Shown piece by piece: positions 23,016 to 30,529 of a stretch of 32,523 nucleotides of DNA (the stretch's first letter is position 1; every line of letters starts with the position of its first letter). The notes below the pieces were generated by a model. It did not search any database. It was not told the DNA's origin and worked only from the letters and a program-made list of their open reading frames with translations. The DNA comes from Streptomyces spongiae (lineage in GTDB: Bacteria > Actinomycetota > Actinomycetes > Streptomycetales > Streptomycetaceae): positions 1-32,523 of the forward strand of contig NZ_VJZC01000049.1 of assembly GCF_009377185.1 (NCBI RefSeq), in the 5' to 3' direction. The position numbers and the translations under genes were made by a program.

Positions 23016-24514
23016 GAGGCACTCCGGTCCGACACCGAGCCGCTCCCTTCCAGGACGGCCGCCGGAGGCCGGCGGTCGCCCACCCGCGTCGCCTGCTCGA
23101 AGGCGTACCCCGCACGCAGCACCTCCCAGTCCCCCCGGTGCGGACCGACCACCTGAAGGCCGACCGGCAGACCTCCCGCGGTGAAACCGGCCGGGACCGA
23201 CAGCGCGGGGCAGCCCGTGACGGAGATCAGGTACGCCGAGCGCATCCAGTCCAGGTACGTCTCCATCGGGGTGCCGTCCACCGACCCCGGATAGGGCAGG
23301 CGGACGTCGAACGGTGCGACCTGACTGACCGGCAGCAGGAGCAGGTCGTACGTCTCGAAGAACGTCCGCACCCGGTGGTAGAGCGCGGCCTGCTGCGACT
23401 GGGCGAGTCCTAGGTCCGGGCCGCTGAGCCCCCAGCCCTGCTCGATGTTCCACACCACGTCGGAGGACATCCGGTGCCGGTGCTCCTCCAGCAGGGGCCC
23501 GTAGGCCAGTTCCATCTGCCAGGCCCGCTGGATCAGGAACACCTCGTCGGCCCCGGACAGGTCGGGGCAGGCCTCCTCCACCTCACAGCCCAGCTCGGCG
23601 AACACGTCGACCGCCGGCCGGAGGGCGTCCCGTACCTCCGCGTCCACGGGCACGGCCACGCCGAGATCCGGCGACCAGGCGACCCGCAACCCGCGTACGT
23701 CGCCGTCGAGTTGGCCCGCGAAGGCGGAGCCGGGCGTCTCCAGGGAGCGTGGGTCACGCGGGTCCGGACCCGCCATCACCGACAGTGTGAGAGCCACGTC
23801 CGTCACGGTTCGCGCCATGGGTCCCTTGACCGAGATCTGACCCCACGGCGCCTTGTCCGGCCAGGAGGGGACCCGCCCCGGGGACGGGCGCAGGCCGACG
23901 ACGTTGTTGAAGGAGGCGGGGTTGCGGAGCGAGCCGCCGGTGTCGCTGCCGTCGGCGATCGGCTGCATCCCGCAGGCGAGGGCCGCTCCCGCGCCGCCGC
24001 TGCTGCCACCGGCGCTGCGGGAGAGGTCGTACGGGTTGCGGGTGGCACCGAAGACGGGGTTCACGGTGTGCGAACCCATGCCGAGTTCGGGGACGTTGGT
24101 CTTGCCGAGCGTGATGGCTCCGGCGCCGCGCAGGCGCTGGACGACCAGGTGGTCCCGGTCGGGGACGCGGTCGGCGAAGACCGGCGAACCGAACGTGGTG
24201 CGGATGCCCGCCGTGTCGTGGAGGTCCTTGTGCGCCACGGGCAGTCCGTGCAGGGGGCCGGTGTCGGCCCCGGACGCCAGCAGTTCGTCCGCCTCGGCCG
24301 CCTGCTCCAGCGCCCGGTCCGCGACGAGCGAGACGATGGCGTTCACGGCCGGATTGACGCGCTCGATCCGTTCGAGGTGCGCGGTGACGACCTCCCGGGC
24401 GGACACCTCGCGGCGCCGGATCGCGGCGGCCAGGTCGGTGGCGGTCCAGAAACACAGGTCGGTGGTGTCCACGTCCGACGCGCTCGCGTCCGAGGTGGTG
24501 ACGGTGCGGTTCAC
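23012..24514 (-). CDS. Amidase-signature family hydrolase
   Basis: A 500-residue amidase with the full Ser-cisSer-Lys site: Lys96 in VAHKDLHD, Ser171/172 in AGGSSGGAGAALACG, and the nucleophile Ser195 in DGSDTGGSLRNPAS. The C-terminal ISVTGCPALSVPAGF and PVGLQVVGPHRGD segments are also typical. The family hydrolyses amide bonds of small molecules or peptides in the cytoplasm. The start is a GTG at 24514 with AGGAGG five bases upstream; it overlaps the transporter stop (GTGA). The Gln-tRNA amidotransferase subunit GatA is excluded by context and by lack of gatB/gatC. It likely opens an imported amide whose amino product goes to the coupled oxidase. Confidence 0.92.
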   Translation of the reverse strand: MNRTVTTSDASASDVDTTDLCFWTATDLAAAIRRREVSAREVVTAHLERIERVNPAVNAIVSLVADRALEQAAEADELLASGADTGPLHGLPVAHKDLHDTAGIRTTFGSPVFADRVPDRDHLVVQRLRGAGAITLGKTNVPELGMGSHTVNPVFGATRNPYDLSRSAGGSSGGAGAALACGMQPIADGSDTGGSLRNPASFNNVVGLRPSPGRVPSWPDKAPWGQISVKGPMARTVTDVALTLSVMAGPDPRDPRSLETPGSAFAGQLDGDVRGLRVAWSPDLGVAVPVDAEVRDALRPAVDVFAELGCEVEEACPDLSGADEVFLIQRAWQMELAYGPLLEEHRHRMSSDVVWNIEQGWGLSGPDLGLAQSQQAALYHRVRTFFETYDLLLLPVSQVAPFDVRLPYPGSVDGTPMETYLDWMRSAYLISVTGCPALSVPAGFTAGGLPVGLQVVGPHRGDWEVLRAGYAFEQATRVGDRRPPAAVLEGSGSVSDRSAS

Positions 24515-25827
24515 GCCCCTCCTATCGTTTCCTTGAGCTGTACGACGGCCAGCACCCCGAACAGGACGAAGGAGCCGGACAGCAGAACGTTCGCGGTGGT
24601 CTTGTTGCGGTACGGCGGCTCGACGCTCCGCCGGTTGAGGAGCACCAGCAGCGCCCCGGACAGCAGCGGCAGGATCAGTGAGCCCACGGCGGCGTACGTC
24701 AGCACCAGGGGTACCGGCCGGCCCACGAACGTGACCGCGACGGCGGCGACCGCGCAGTAGAGCACGAAGGCACGGAAGGGGCGGCTGTCCTGCGCCATAT
24801 GGGGCTCGGCCTCCGCGTCCGGCACCCCGCGCAGCGCCCGCAGGGAGTCGGACAGCAGATAGCACAGCGCGTTGAACCCGCCGACCAGCGCGCTCAGCGT
24901 CACCAGGAAGAACGTCCCCAGGAACAGCACACGGGCCACCGACCCCAGGTCCGCGCCCAGCGGATCGGCGAGCGCGGCCAGCCCCTCGTTGCCGGTGATG
25001 GTCCTGCCGCTGCCGAACAGCAGGCCCGTGCCCACCACGGTCGTACACAGCACGAAGAGGAAGGTGACGGCGTAACTCACCGCCGAGTCCGCCCGCATGA
25101 CGGGCAGCCAGCTCCGGTGCCGCCAGCCCTTCTCCCGTACCCAGTAGCTGTACGAGGCGATCCCGGCCGTGCCGCCCACCCCGCCGATGAGGGCGAGCAC
25201 CGTCACCAGGTCGCCCTCCGGCAGCCTCGGCCGCAGGGAACCGAACAGACCGGCCACGTCGTCGGTGGTGGCGAGCGTGGCCACCGCCAGTACGACCATG
25301 CCGAGGAACTTGGCGAGCATGAAGACGCTCATCACGCGCTCGAACAGCACGTACCGCCCCACGTACACGACCGCCGCGGCCACCAGCGCGATCGCCACGC
25401 CCAGCGGCCTGACCGGCAGCGCGGGAAACAGCGTGGACAGTGCCAGGGCCGCCACCGAACTCAGCGCCGCCCCGTAGAGCAGCCCGATGACCAGGACGAA
25501 CGCGAAGAACGCCGCCGGCAGCCAGCGACCGACCGACTTGAGGCTCGCGATCACGGTCTGACCGGTCGCCATGTACAGCCGCCCCACCGCCTCGGTGAGC
25601 GCGTACTTCAGGACGACACCGATGAGGATCGCCCACAGCAGGGCCATCCCGTACCCGGCGGCACCCGCGAGGGACGTCACCATGTCACCGGCGCCGACGC
25701 TCGCGGCCGCGAGAACCAGTCCAGGACCGAGAACAGCCAGCCGCCCGCGCCGGGTGGCGGGGGCCCGGGTGGCATCGGTGGAGGGAGCCGCTTGGTGCCG
25801 TAGGGGACTGCGGGGAGTCGCGGTCAC
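24511..25827 (-). CDS. Nramp-related transporter lacking the canonical metal motifs
   Basis: A 438-residue membrane protein with about eleven hydrophobic helices and the Nramp opening GPGLVLAAASVGAGDM. In metal-transporting Nramps the first helix carries DPGN/DPGY and helix 6 carries MPH. Here the corresponding stretches read VGAGDM (residues 44-49) and TAGIASYSYWV, so the usual metal ligands are absent. It may move another ion or, since the fold is LeuT-like, an organic compound. It is the first gene of a unit with an amidase and an amino-acid oxidase. GTG at 25827 is preferred because GGAG is 9 bases upstream; an ATG at 25836 abuts that same GGAG. The fold assignment is firm; the substrate is open. 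Confidence 0.8.
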   Translation of the reverse strand: MTATPRSPLRHQAAPSTDATRAPATRRGRLAVLGPGLVLAAASVGAGDMVTSLAGAAGYGMALLWAILIGVVLKYALTEAVGRLYMATGQTVIASLKSVGRWLPAAFFAFVLVIGLLYGAALSSVAALALSTLFPALPVRPLGVAIALVAAAVVYVGRYVLFERVMSVFMLAKFLGMVVLAVATLATTDDVAGLFGSLRPRLPEGDLVTVLALIGGVGGTAGIASYSYWVREKGWRHRSWLPVMRADSAVSYAVTFLFVLCTTVVGTGLLFGSGRTITGNEGLAALADPLGADLGSVARVLFLGTFFLVTLSALVGGFNALCYLLSDSLRALRGVPDAEAEPHMAQDSRPFRAFVLYCAVAAVAVTFVGRPVPLVLTYAAVGSLILPLLSGALLVLLNRRSVEPPYRNKTTANVLLSGSFVLFGVLAVVQLKETIGGA

Positions 25828-25966
25828 GTCAACCATCTCCGTACATCGGGGAGTTACGGGAGTCGGGAGTCATGGGTCGTGCGCTGCTCGTACGGCTCGA
25901 GCGGCTTGTGAGATCGGTGCGATCGGTTTGTGTGCCCCCATGGCAGGGTCGTGCACACTGACGGAA

Positions 25967-25980
25967 GGGAACAAGTTTCC
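25967..25980. promoter_or_regulatory. Palindrome GGGAACAAGTTTCC in the Lrp/transporter divergent region
   Basis: GGGAACAAGTTTCC is a near-perfect dyad (GG-N-AAC-AA-GTT-N-CC) lying in the 178-base divergent region between the Nramp-like transporter and the Lrp-like regulator, about 26 bases before the latter's start. It is unusually A/T-rich for the region and is a good candidate for the Lrp-like regulator's own site. A direct repeat, ATCGGTGCG/ATCGGTTTG, lies about 50 bases upstream. Confidence 0.4.
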
Positions 25981-26005
25981 TGACTCAGATGACGGAATCG
26001 GCCAT

Positions 26006-27019
26006 ATGCTGGGTCCGATGGACGCACGGCAGACCGGTCTGGTGACGGATTCGCTGGACCGCCGCATCATCAGCGCGCTGCAGATCGACGGCCGGGCCTC
26101 GTGGCACCGCATCGCGGCGGCCCTCGGCGAGCCCGAACGCACCGTCGTCCGCCGGGGTACCCGGCTCCTGGACTCCGGGCTGGTGCGCATCGGGGCGATG
26201 GCGGTACGCGGGCGCAGCACCGTGGTCGGCGTGCGCTGCGCGCCCGGCCAGGCACGGGTGACCGCGACGGCCCTGGCACGCCGCCCCGACTGCGTCTTCG
26301 CCCAGGTGCTGACCGGCACCCTCGACTGCGTCGGCGAGATCCAGTGCCCGCGCGACCGCCTCGCCGGCCTGGTGATGGACGAACTCCCGGGCCTGCCGGG
26401 CGTGGTGGAGGCCCGGACGTTCCCGGTGCTGCGCCACGTCCGTACGATCCGCGAGTGGCACGCGGGCCTGCTCACCGCCGAGGAGATCGCCGCGCTGGCC
26501 GACGGGGACCCGGTGGCTGTGGACCCCGCCACGGGCGATGTCCTGCCGCCCGTGGACGTGACCCGCGAACTCTCCCGCCCGGACCGGCTGTTGCTGCTCA
26601 CCCTGGCCGAGGACGGACGCTGCACCTACGAGGAACTCGCCCGCGTCGCCGGGGTGTCCGAGGCCACGGCGCGGCGGCGGCTGGGTGCGCTCCGGCGGGA
26701 GGGAAGGGTGAGGATCCGCGCCGTGATCGAGCCCGCCCTGCTCGGGCTCCCGGTGGAGGCGGTGCTCTGGGTACGGGCCACCCCCTCCAGGGTCGAGGCC
26801 GTGCGGACGGCGCTGTGCGAGTCGGCCCACGTCCGCTACGTCAGCTTCGTCACCGGTGAACGCCAGCTCCTGGTCATGACGGCCTTCCCCGACGAACCGG
26901 CCCTCCATGACTTCGTCACCAGGTCTCCCTGGCTGCCGGACGTGGCGTCCGTGGACGTGGCGATGGTCCTCAACTCCCTGAAACGCGGCGGCATGCTGGC
27001 GCCGTGGCTGCGCGGCTGA
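26006..27019 (+). CDS. Double Lrp/AsnC-family transcriptional regulator
   Basis: A 337-residue regulator that contains two AsnC-type units in one chain. The first helix-turn-helix is at about residues 13-60 (LDRRIISALQIDGRASWHRIAAALGEP) and is followed by a partial sensor domain. The second, near residues 190-240 (LLLLTLAEDGRCTYEELARVAGVSEATARRR), is followed by a RAM-like ligand domain (VLWVRATPSRVEAVRTAL, VTGERQLLVMTAFP). Lrp-type proteins sense amino acids, fitting control of the divergent transporter, amidase and oxidase. The start could be ATG 26006 or ATG 26018; neither has a strong ribosome site. Confidence 0.88.
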   Translation: MLGPMDARQTGLVTDSLDRRIISALQIDGRASWHRIAAALGEPERTVVRRGTRLLDSGLVRIGAMAVRGRSTVVGVRCAPGQARVTATALARRPDCVFAQVLTGTLDCVGEIQCPRDRLAGLVMDELPGLPGVVEARTFPVLRHVRTIREWHAGLLTAEEIAALADGDPVAVDPATGDVLPPVDVTRELSRPDRLLLLTLAEDGRCTYEELARVAGVSEATARRRLGALRREGRVRIRAVIEPALLGLPVEAVLWVRATPSRVEAVRTALCESAHVRYVSFVTGERQLLVMTAFPDEPALHDFVTRSPWLPDVASVDVAMVLNSLKRGGMLAPWLRG

Positions 27020-27048
27020 CCGTCGGTCCGTTGATCTGTCGGGGCCGG

Positions 27049-27828
27049 TCAGACGGCCAGGACCCGCACCCCCGTCTCCTCGAAGCGCCGCACCGTCTCC
27101 TCCTCCACCGCCGTGTCCGTGACCAGTGTGTCCACCGCCCCGGTGGCGCAGATCCAGGCGAAGGCCCGCTGCCCCAGCTTGCTGGAGTCGGCGGCGACGA
27201 CGACGCGTTCGGCGCGCTCGCACAGCAGACGGTTGATCGCGGCCTCGGCCTCGTCGTGGGCCGCGGCGCCATGCGTGACGTCGAAGGCGACCACGCCCAG
27301 GACGGCCACGTCCATGGTGATCTGGCTCAGCACACCGTCCGCGAGCGGTCCGATGAGCTCGTAGGAGGACGGTCGGGCCACACCACCGGTCAGCACGATC
27401 TTGAACTGGGGGCGCACGGCCAGCTCATTGGCGATGTTGAGGGCGTTGGTGACGATGGTCAGCGCGGGTGAACCGGAGGCGAGGTCGGCGCGCACGGCCA
27501 GGGCACGCGCGACCTCCGTGGTGGTCGTGCCGCCGGTCAGGCCCACCGCCTCACCGGGGGAGACGAGGCCCGCGACCGCCTTCGCGATGCGCTGTTTCTC
27601 GGACGCGCGTCGGGCGGTCTTGTAGCGCAGCGGCAGCTCGTACGACACGCCGTGCACGACCGCGCCGCCACGGGTGCGCACCAGCATCTGCTGCTCGGCC
27701 AGCTGGTCGAAGTCGCGGCGGATCGTCGCAGCCGACACCCCCAGCTCGGCGGCGGCCTCCTCGACCTCCAGCCTGCCCTGCTCGACGAGCAGTTCCAGCA
27801 GTGCCTTCCAGCGGGCGTCACGCGACAT
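27049..27828 (-). CDS. DeoR/GlpR-family transcriptional repressor
   Basis: A 259-residue regulator. The DeoR helix-turn-helix is at residues 20-45 (VEEAAAELGVSAATIRRDFDQL). The C-terminal sugar-phosphate-sensing domain has GLTGGTTTTEVARAL near residue 95, VTNALNIANEL, KIVLTGG, and the late AADSSKLGQRAFAWI signature. Such repressors bind phosphorylated sugars. The ATG at 27828 has GGAGG seven bases upstream; a GTG two codons earlier is too close to it. It diverges from the SIS-domain isomerase and class II aldolase genes over a 134-base, A/T-rich region with an imperfect inverted repeat, the probable operator. Regulation of that sugar pathway is therefore the likely job. Confidence 0.9.
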   Translation of the reverse strand: MSRDARWKALLELLVEQGRLEVEEAAAELGVSAATIRRDFDQLAEQQMLVRTRGGAVVHGVSYELPLRYKTARRASEKQRIAKAVAGLVSPGEAVGLTGGTTTTEVARALAVRADLASGSPALTIVTNALNIANELAVRPQFKIVLTGGVARPSSYELIGPLADGVLSQITMDVAVLGVVAFDVTHGAAAHDEAEAAINRLLCERAERVVVAADSSKLGQRAFAWICATGAVDTLVTDTAVEEETVRRFEETGVRVLAV

Positions 27829-27885
27829 CCGCACCCTCCGTTCGTCGATCTTCCGGCGACCCTAGCGCACACATGTCGTGGAGTA

Positions 27886-27942
27886 ATGCTTGATAGTGCT
27901 CGAAAACTCGCGATAACTTGCAAGAACAAGCACCAAAAGCAT
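27886..27942. promoter_or_regulatory. Imperfect inverted repeat in the DeoR/SIS divergent region
   Basis: ATGCTTGATAGTGCT (27886-27900) and AGCACCAAAAGCAT (27929-27942) form an imperfect inverted repeat: ATGCTT and GTGCT in one arm pair with AGCAC and AAGCAT in the other. It brackets the candidate -35/-10 pair of the isomerase gene. DeoR-family repressors often use two such sites around a promoter. Confidence 0.45.
27890..27919 (+). promoter_or_regulatory. Promoter of the SIS isomerase-aldolase genes
   Basis: TTGATA (27890-27895), an 18-base spacer and TAACTT (27914-27919) fit a housekeeping promoter about 45 bases before the isomerase ATG. Local A+T content is markedly higher than in the flanking genes. 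Confidence 0.5.
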
Positions 27943-27962
27943 CCACGGGAAAGGGGTACGGC

Positions 27963-28853
27963 ATGGCCCATGTCGAGGACGAGCTGACCAGCCAGCCCGA
28001 GTGCTGGACCCGAGCCGCCACGGAGGCGCCGGGGCACGGCAGCGTGCTGCCCGGGCCGGGGGAGCGCGTCGCGATCGTGGGGTGCGGGACGTCGTACTTC
28101 ATGGGGCAGGCGGCCGCGACGCTGCGCGAGCGGGCCGGCCAGGGCGAGACGGACGCCTTCGCCGCCTCCGAGTTCCCGCACGGCCGCCCGTACGACCGGG
28201 TCGTCGCCCTCACCCGCTCCGGCACCACCACCGAGGTCCTCGACCTCCTCGACCGGCTGCGCGGCCGAACCCGTACGGTCGCGATCACCGCGGACCCGGA
28301 CACACCCATCACGTCAGCCGCCGACGACCTCGTCGTGCTGGACTTCGCCGACGAGCGGTCCGTCGTCCAGACCCGGTTCGCGACCACGGCCCTCACCCTG
28401 CTGCGCGCACACCTCGGGCTGCACACCGACGCAGCCGTCGCCGACGCGCGCACAGCGCTGGACACCCCGCTGCCCGAAGGTCTCGTCGACTGCACGCAGT
28501 TCACCTTCCTGGGCCGCGGCTGGACCGTCGGGCTCGCGAACGAGGCCGCGCTCAAGATGCGAGAGGCGTCGCTGGCGTGGGCCGAGGCGTACCCGGCGAT
28601 GGAGTACCGGCACGGCCCCATCAGCATCACTACCCAGGGAACCGCGACCTGGATGCTCGGCGAGGCCCCCGAAGGGCTGGCCCAACAGGTGGGCGGAACG
28701 GGCGGGTTGTGGGTGGCCGACGGCCTCGACCCGCTCGCCGGACTCGTCCGCGCCCAACGGCTCGCGGTGGCCGTGGCCGCCGCCCGCGGACTCGACCCGG
28801 ACCAGCCGCGCCACCTCACCCGCTCGGTGATCCTCGGCGGGGCCACCCACTGA
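27963..28853 (+). CDS. SIS-domain sugar isomerase/deaminase (AgaS/GlmS-isomerase type)
   Basis: A 296-residue protein with two SIS halves. The first has GCGTSYFMG at residues 40-48 and the phosphosugar loop SGTTTE at 86-91; the second has GRGWTVGLANEAALKMREASLAWAEAYPAMEYRHGP in outline, including the KMREAS and EYRHGP elements of the GlmS isomerase/AgaS group. These enzymes interconvert ketose and aldose phosphates or remove the amino group of aminosugar phosphates. AAAGGGG lies before the ATG. It is followed by a class II aldolase 12 bases later and opposed by a DeoR repressor, the layout of galactosamine/tagatose-type pathways. No sugar kinase or PTS gene is in view, so the exact sugar is not determined; fructosamine-type substrates are possible. 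Confidence 0.87.
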   Translation: MAHVEDELTSQPECWTRAATEAPGHGSVLPGPGERVAIVGCGTSYFMGQAAATLRERAGQGETDAFAASEFPHGRPYDRVVALTRSGTTTEVLDLLDRLRGRTRTVAITADPDTPITSAADDLVVLDFADERSVVQTRFATTALTLLRAHLGLHTDAAVADARTALDTPLPEGLVDCTQFTFLGRGWTVGLANEAALKMREASLAWAEAYPAMEYRHGPISITTQGTATWMLGEAPEGLAQQVGGTGGLWVADGLDPLAGLVRAQRLAVAVAAARGLDPDQPRHLTRSVILGGATH

Positions 28854-28865
28854 ACAGGAGGAGTC

Positions 28866-29729
28866 GTGCCGCTCACCACGACCGGTGAACTGATCACCCG
28901 GGCCGCCGCGGCCCGCACCGCGGTTCCCGCGTTCAATGTGATCACCCTGGAGCACGTCGAGGCAGTCGTCGCGGGAGCCGAGTCCGCCGGCGCACCCGTC
29001 GTCGTCCAGGTCAGCGAGAACGCGGTCGGGTTCCGCGGCGGACGGCTGCTCCCGCTGGCCCGAGCCGCGACGGCCGCCGCCGAACAGGCACGGGTCCCCG
29101 TCGCACTCCACCTCGACCACGTCCAGAGCGACGACCTGCTGCACCAGGCGGCCGACGCCGGGTTCAGCTCCGTCATGTACGACGCGTCGCGCCTGCCGTA
29201 CACGGAGAACCTCGCCGCGACCCGGTCCGCCGTGAACTGGGCGCACGCCCAAGGGCTCTGGATCGAGGCCGAGCTGGGCCAGGTGGGCGGGAAGGCCGGG
29301 GCGTCACCGCTCGACGCGCACGCACCCGGCGCCCGCACCGACCCCGACGAGGCACGCGCCTTCGTCGCCGGTTCCGGTGTGGACGCCCTGGCGGTGGCGA
29401 TCGGCAGCGTGCACGCGATGACCACACCCACGGCCACGCTCGACCACACCCTCCTCAAGCGCCTGAACGCCGCCCTGGACGTGCCGCTCGTCCTCCACGG
29501 CTCCTCCGGCGTCCCCGACGGCGAACTGCGGGCGGCCGTCGCGGGCGGCATCGCCAAGGTCAACATCGGGACGGCGCTCAACGTGGCGATGACAGGCGCG
29601 GTGCGGGACTTTCTCACCGCGCACCCCGACGTCGTGGACCCGCGGAAGTACCTTCGCGTGGGACGGGACGCCATGGTGGAGAGGGTGTCGCGGCTCATCG
29701 GCGTCCTGTGCGCGCGACCGTCCCCCTGA
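28866..29729 (+). CDS. Class II (zinc) fructose/tagatose-bisphosphate-type aldolase
   Basis: A 287-residue aldolase. It opens with VPAFNVITLEHVEAVV, has the zinc site HLDH at residues 82-85, MYDAS at 104-108, EAELGQVGG near 140, an IGSVHA zinc histidine near 185, LHGSSGVPD near 212 and INIGTAL-like VNIGTALN near 237: a complete set for the GatY/KbaY/FbaA group. It would split a ketose-bisphosphate into dihydroxyacetone phosphate and an aldehyde. The GTG start has AGGAGGAG upstream. Being beside an AgaS-type isomerase favours a tagatose-bisphosphate-like substrate over the glycolytic role. Confidence 0.9.
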   Translation: MPLTTTGELITRAAAARTAVPAFNVITLEHVEAVVAGAESAGAPVVVQVSENAVGFRGGRLLPLARAATAAAEQARVPVALHLDHVQSDDLLHQAADAGFSSVMYDASRLPYTENLAATRSAVNWAHAQGLWIEAELGQVGGKAGASPLDAHAPGARTDPDEARAFVAGSGVDALAVAIGSVHAMTTPTATLDHTLLKRLNAALDVPLVLHGSSGVPDGELRAAVAGGIAKVNIGTALNVAMTGAVRDFLTAHPDVVDPRKYLRVGRDAMVERVSRLIGVLCARPSP

Positions 29730-29739
29730 CGTCCCGTGC

Positions 29740-29748
29740 TGGTAAATT
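29740..29748 (+). promoter_or_regulatory. Extended -10 (TGGTAAATT) for a leaderless AraC gene
   Basis: TG-G-TAAATT (29740-29748) is an extended -10 element ending six bases before the GTG at 29755, so transcription would begin at or next to the start codon. No ribosome site is present. No clear -35 was found. Confidence 0.5.
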
Positions 29749-29754
29749 CTCCCT

Positions 29755-30525
29755 GTGCGGGAGACGGAGATCCATCTCGGCGAGCCGCCCCTGGTCGCGG
29801 CCGCCGGCGTCGGCGTGCACGGCGTCGCGAGCCGCACGGACGTCTTCCGGCTGCCGGAACTGTGGCAGCTGCACCTCTACCAGTACGACGCCGAACTGAC
29901 CGTCGACGGCACGGCGCACTCCCTCCGCCCCGGCAGAGTCAGCCTCGTACCACCCGGCACCACGGTCCGCTACCGCTACCAGGGCCGCTCGGAGCACCTC
30001 TACGCACACCTGCGCATGGCAGCGGCCGGACCCTCCCGCACCGTTCCCGTCGTGCAGGACACGGGGCCCGAACTGCCCTTCCTCACCGGCCTGTTGCTCC
30101 AGGCCGTGGCCTCGGCCGCGCAGAGCCCCGAGCGCACCCGGGCCGAGATCTGGACGGCCCTGTGGCGTGTCGCCCACCTCACCCCGGCCGCGGCACACCC
30201 GGGCCCCCACCCCGCCGTCACGACGGCGATCTCCCACATCGAGGCCCACCTGGCCGCCACGCTCACGGTCCCCGACATCGCCCGCGTGGCCGGCGTGTCC
30301 CACAACCACCTCACCCGGCTGTTCCGCGCCGAGACGGGCACCACGGTCGTCGGCTACATCCGGCGCCGCAGACTCGACCGCGCCCGTCACCTGCTGCGCG
30401 CCACGACCCTCTCGATCCCCGCCGTGGCCGCCTCCGTCGGCATCCCCGACCTCCAGGCATTCAACAAGGCGTGCCGACGCGAACTGGGCGCCTCCCCGCG
30501 CGCCCTGCGGGGTGCCGTCGCCTGA
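29755..30525 (+). CDS. AraC-family transcriptional regulator
   Basis: A 256-residue regulator. Residues 1-150 form a cupin-like sensor (LRPGRVSLVPPGTTVRYRYQG, HLYAHLRM). The C-terminal double helix-turn-helix spans about 155-252: LTVPDIARVAGVSHNHLTRLFRAETGTTVVGYI and RRRRLDRARHLLRATTLSIPAVAASVG in outline, ending with ELGASPRALR. In the second half IPDLQAFNKACRRELG corresponds to the usual F-D-Q-S-Y-F-S-R-x-F region. The GTG at 29755 follows an extended -10 directly, suggesting a leaderless message. It follows the aldolase by 25 bases and may regulate the same sugar locus, though it has its own promoter signal. Confidence 0.88.
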   Translation: MRETEIHLGEPPLVAAAGVGVHGVASRTDVFRLPELWQLHLYQYDAELTVDGTAHSLRPGRVSLVPPGTTVRYRYQGRSEHLYAHLRMAAAGPSRTVPVVQDTGPELPFLTGLLLQAVASAAQSPERTRAEIWTALWRVAHLTPAAAHPGPHPAVTTAISHIEAHLAATLTVPDIARVAGVSHNHLTRLFRAETGTTVVGYIRRRRLDRARHLLRATTLSIPAVAASVGIPDLQAFNKACRRELGASPRALRGAVA

Positions 30526-30529
30526 AGGG

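Noticed and set aside
21630..23156. Plus-strand 508-codon frame opposite the DadA-like gene
   Set aside because: Low-complexity shadow, no start signal; the minus-strand flavoprotein is clear.
23012..24514. GatA subunit of the Glu-tRNA amidotransferase
   Set aside because: No gatB or gatC nearby, and the gene is coupled to a transporter and a DadA-like oxidase, indicating a catabolic amidase.
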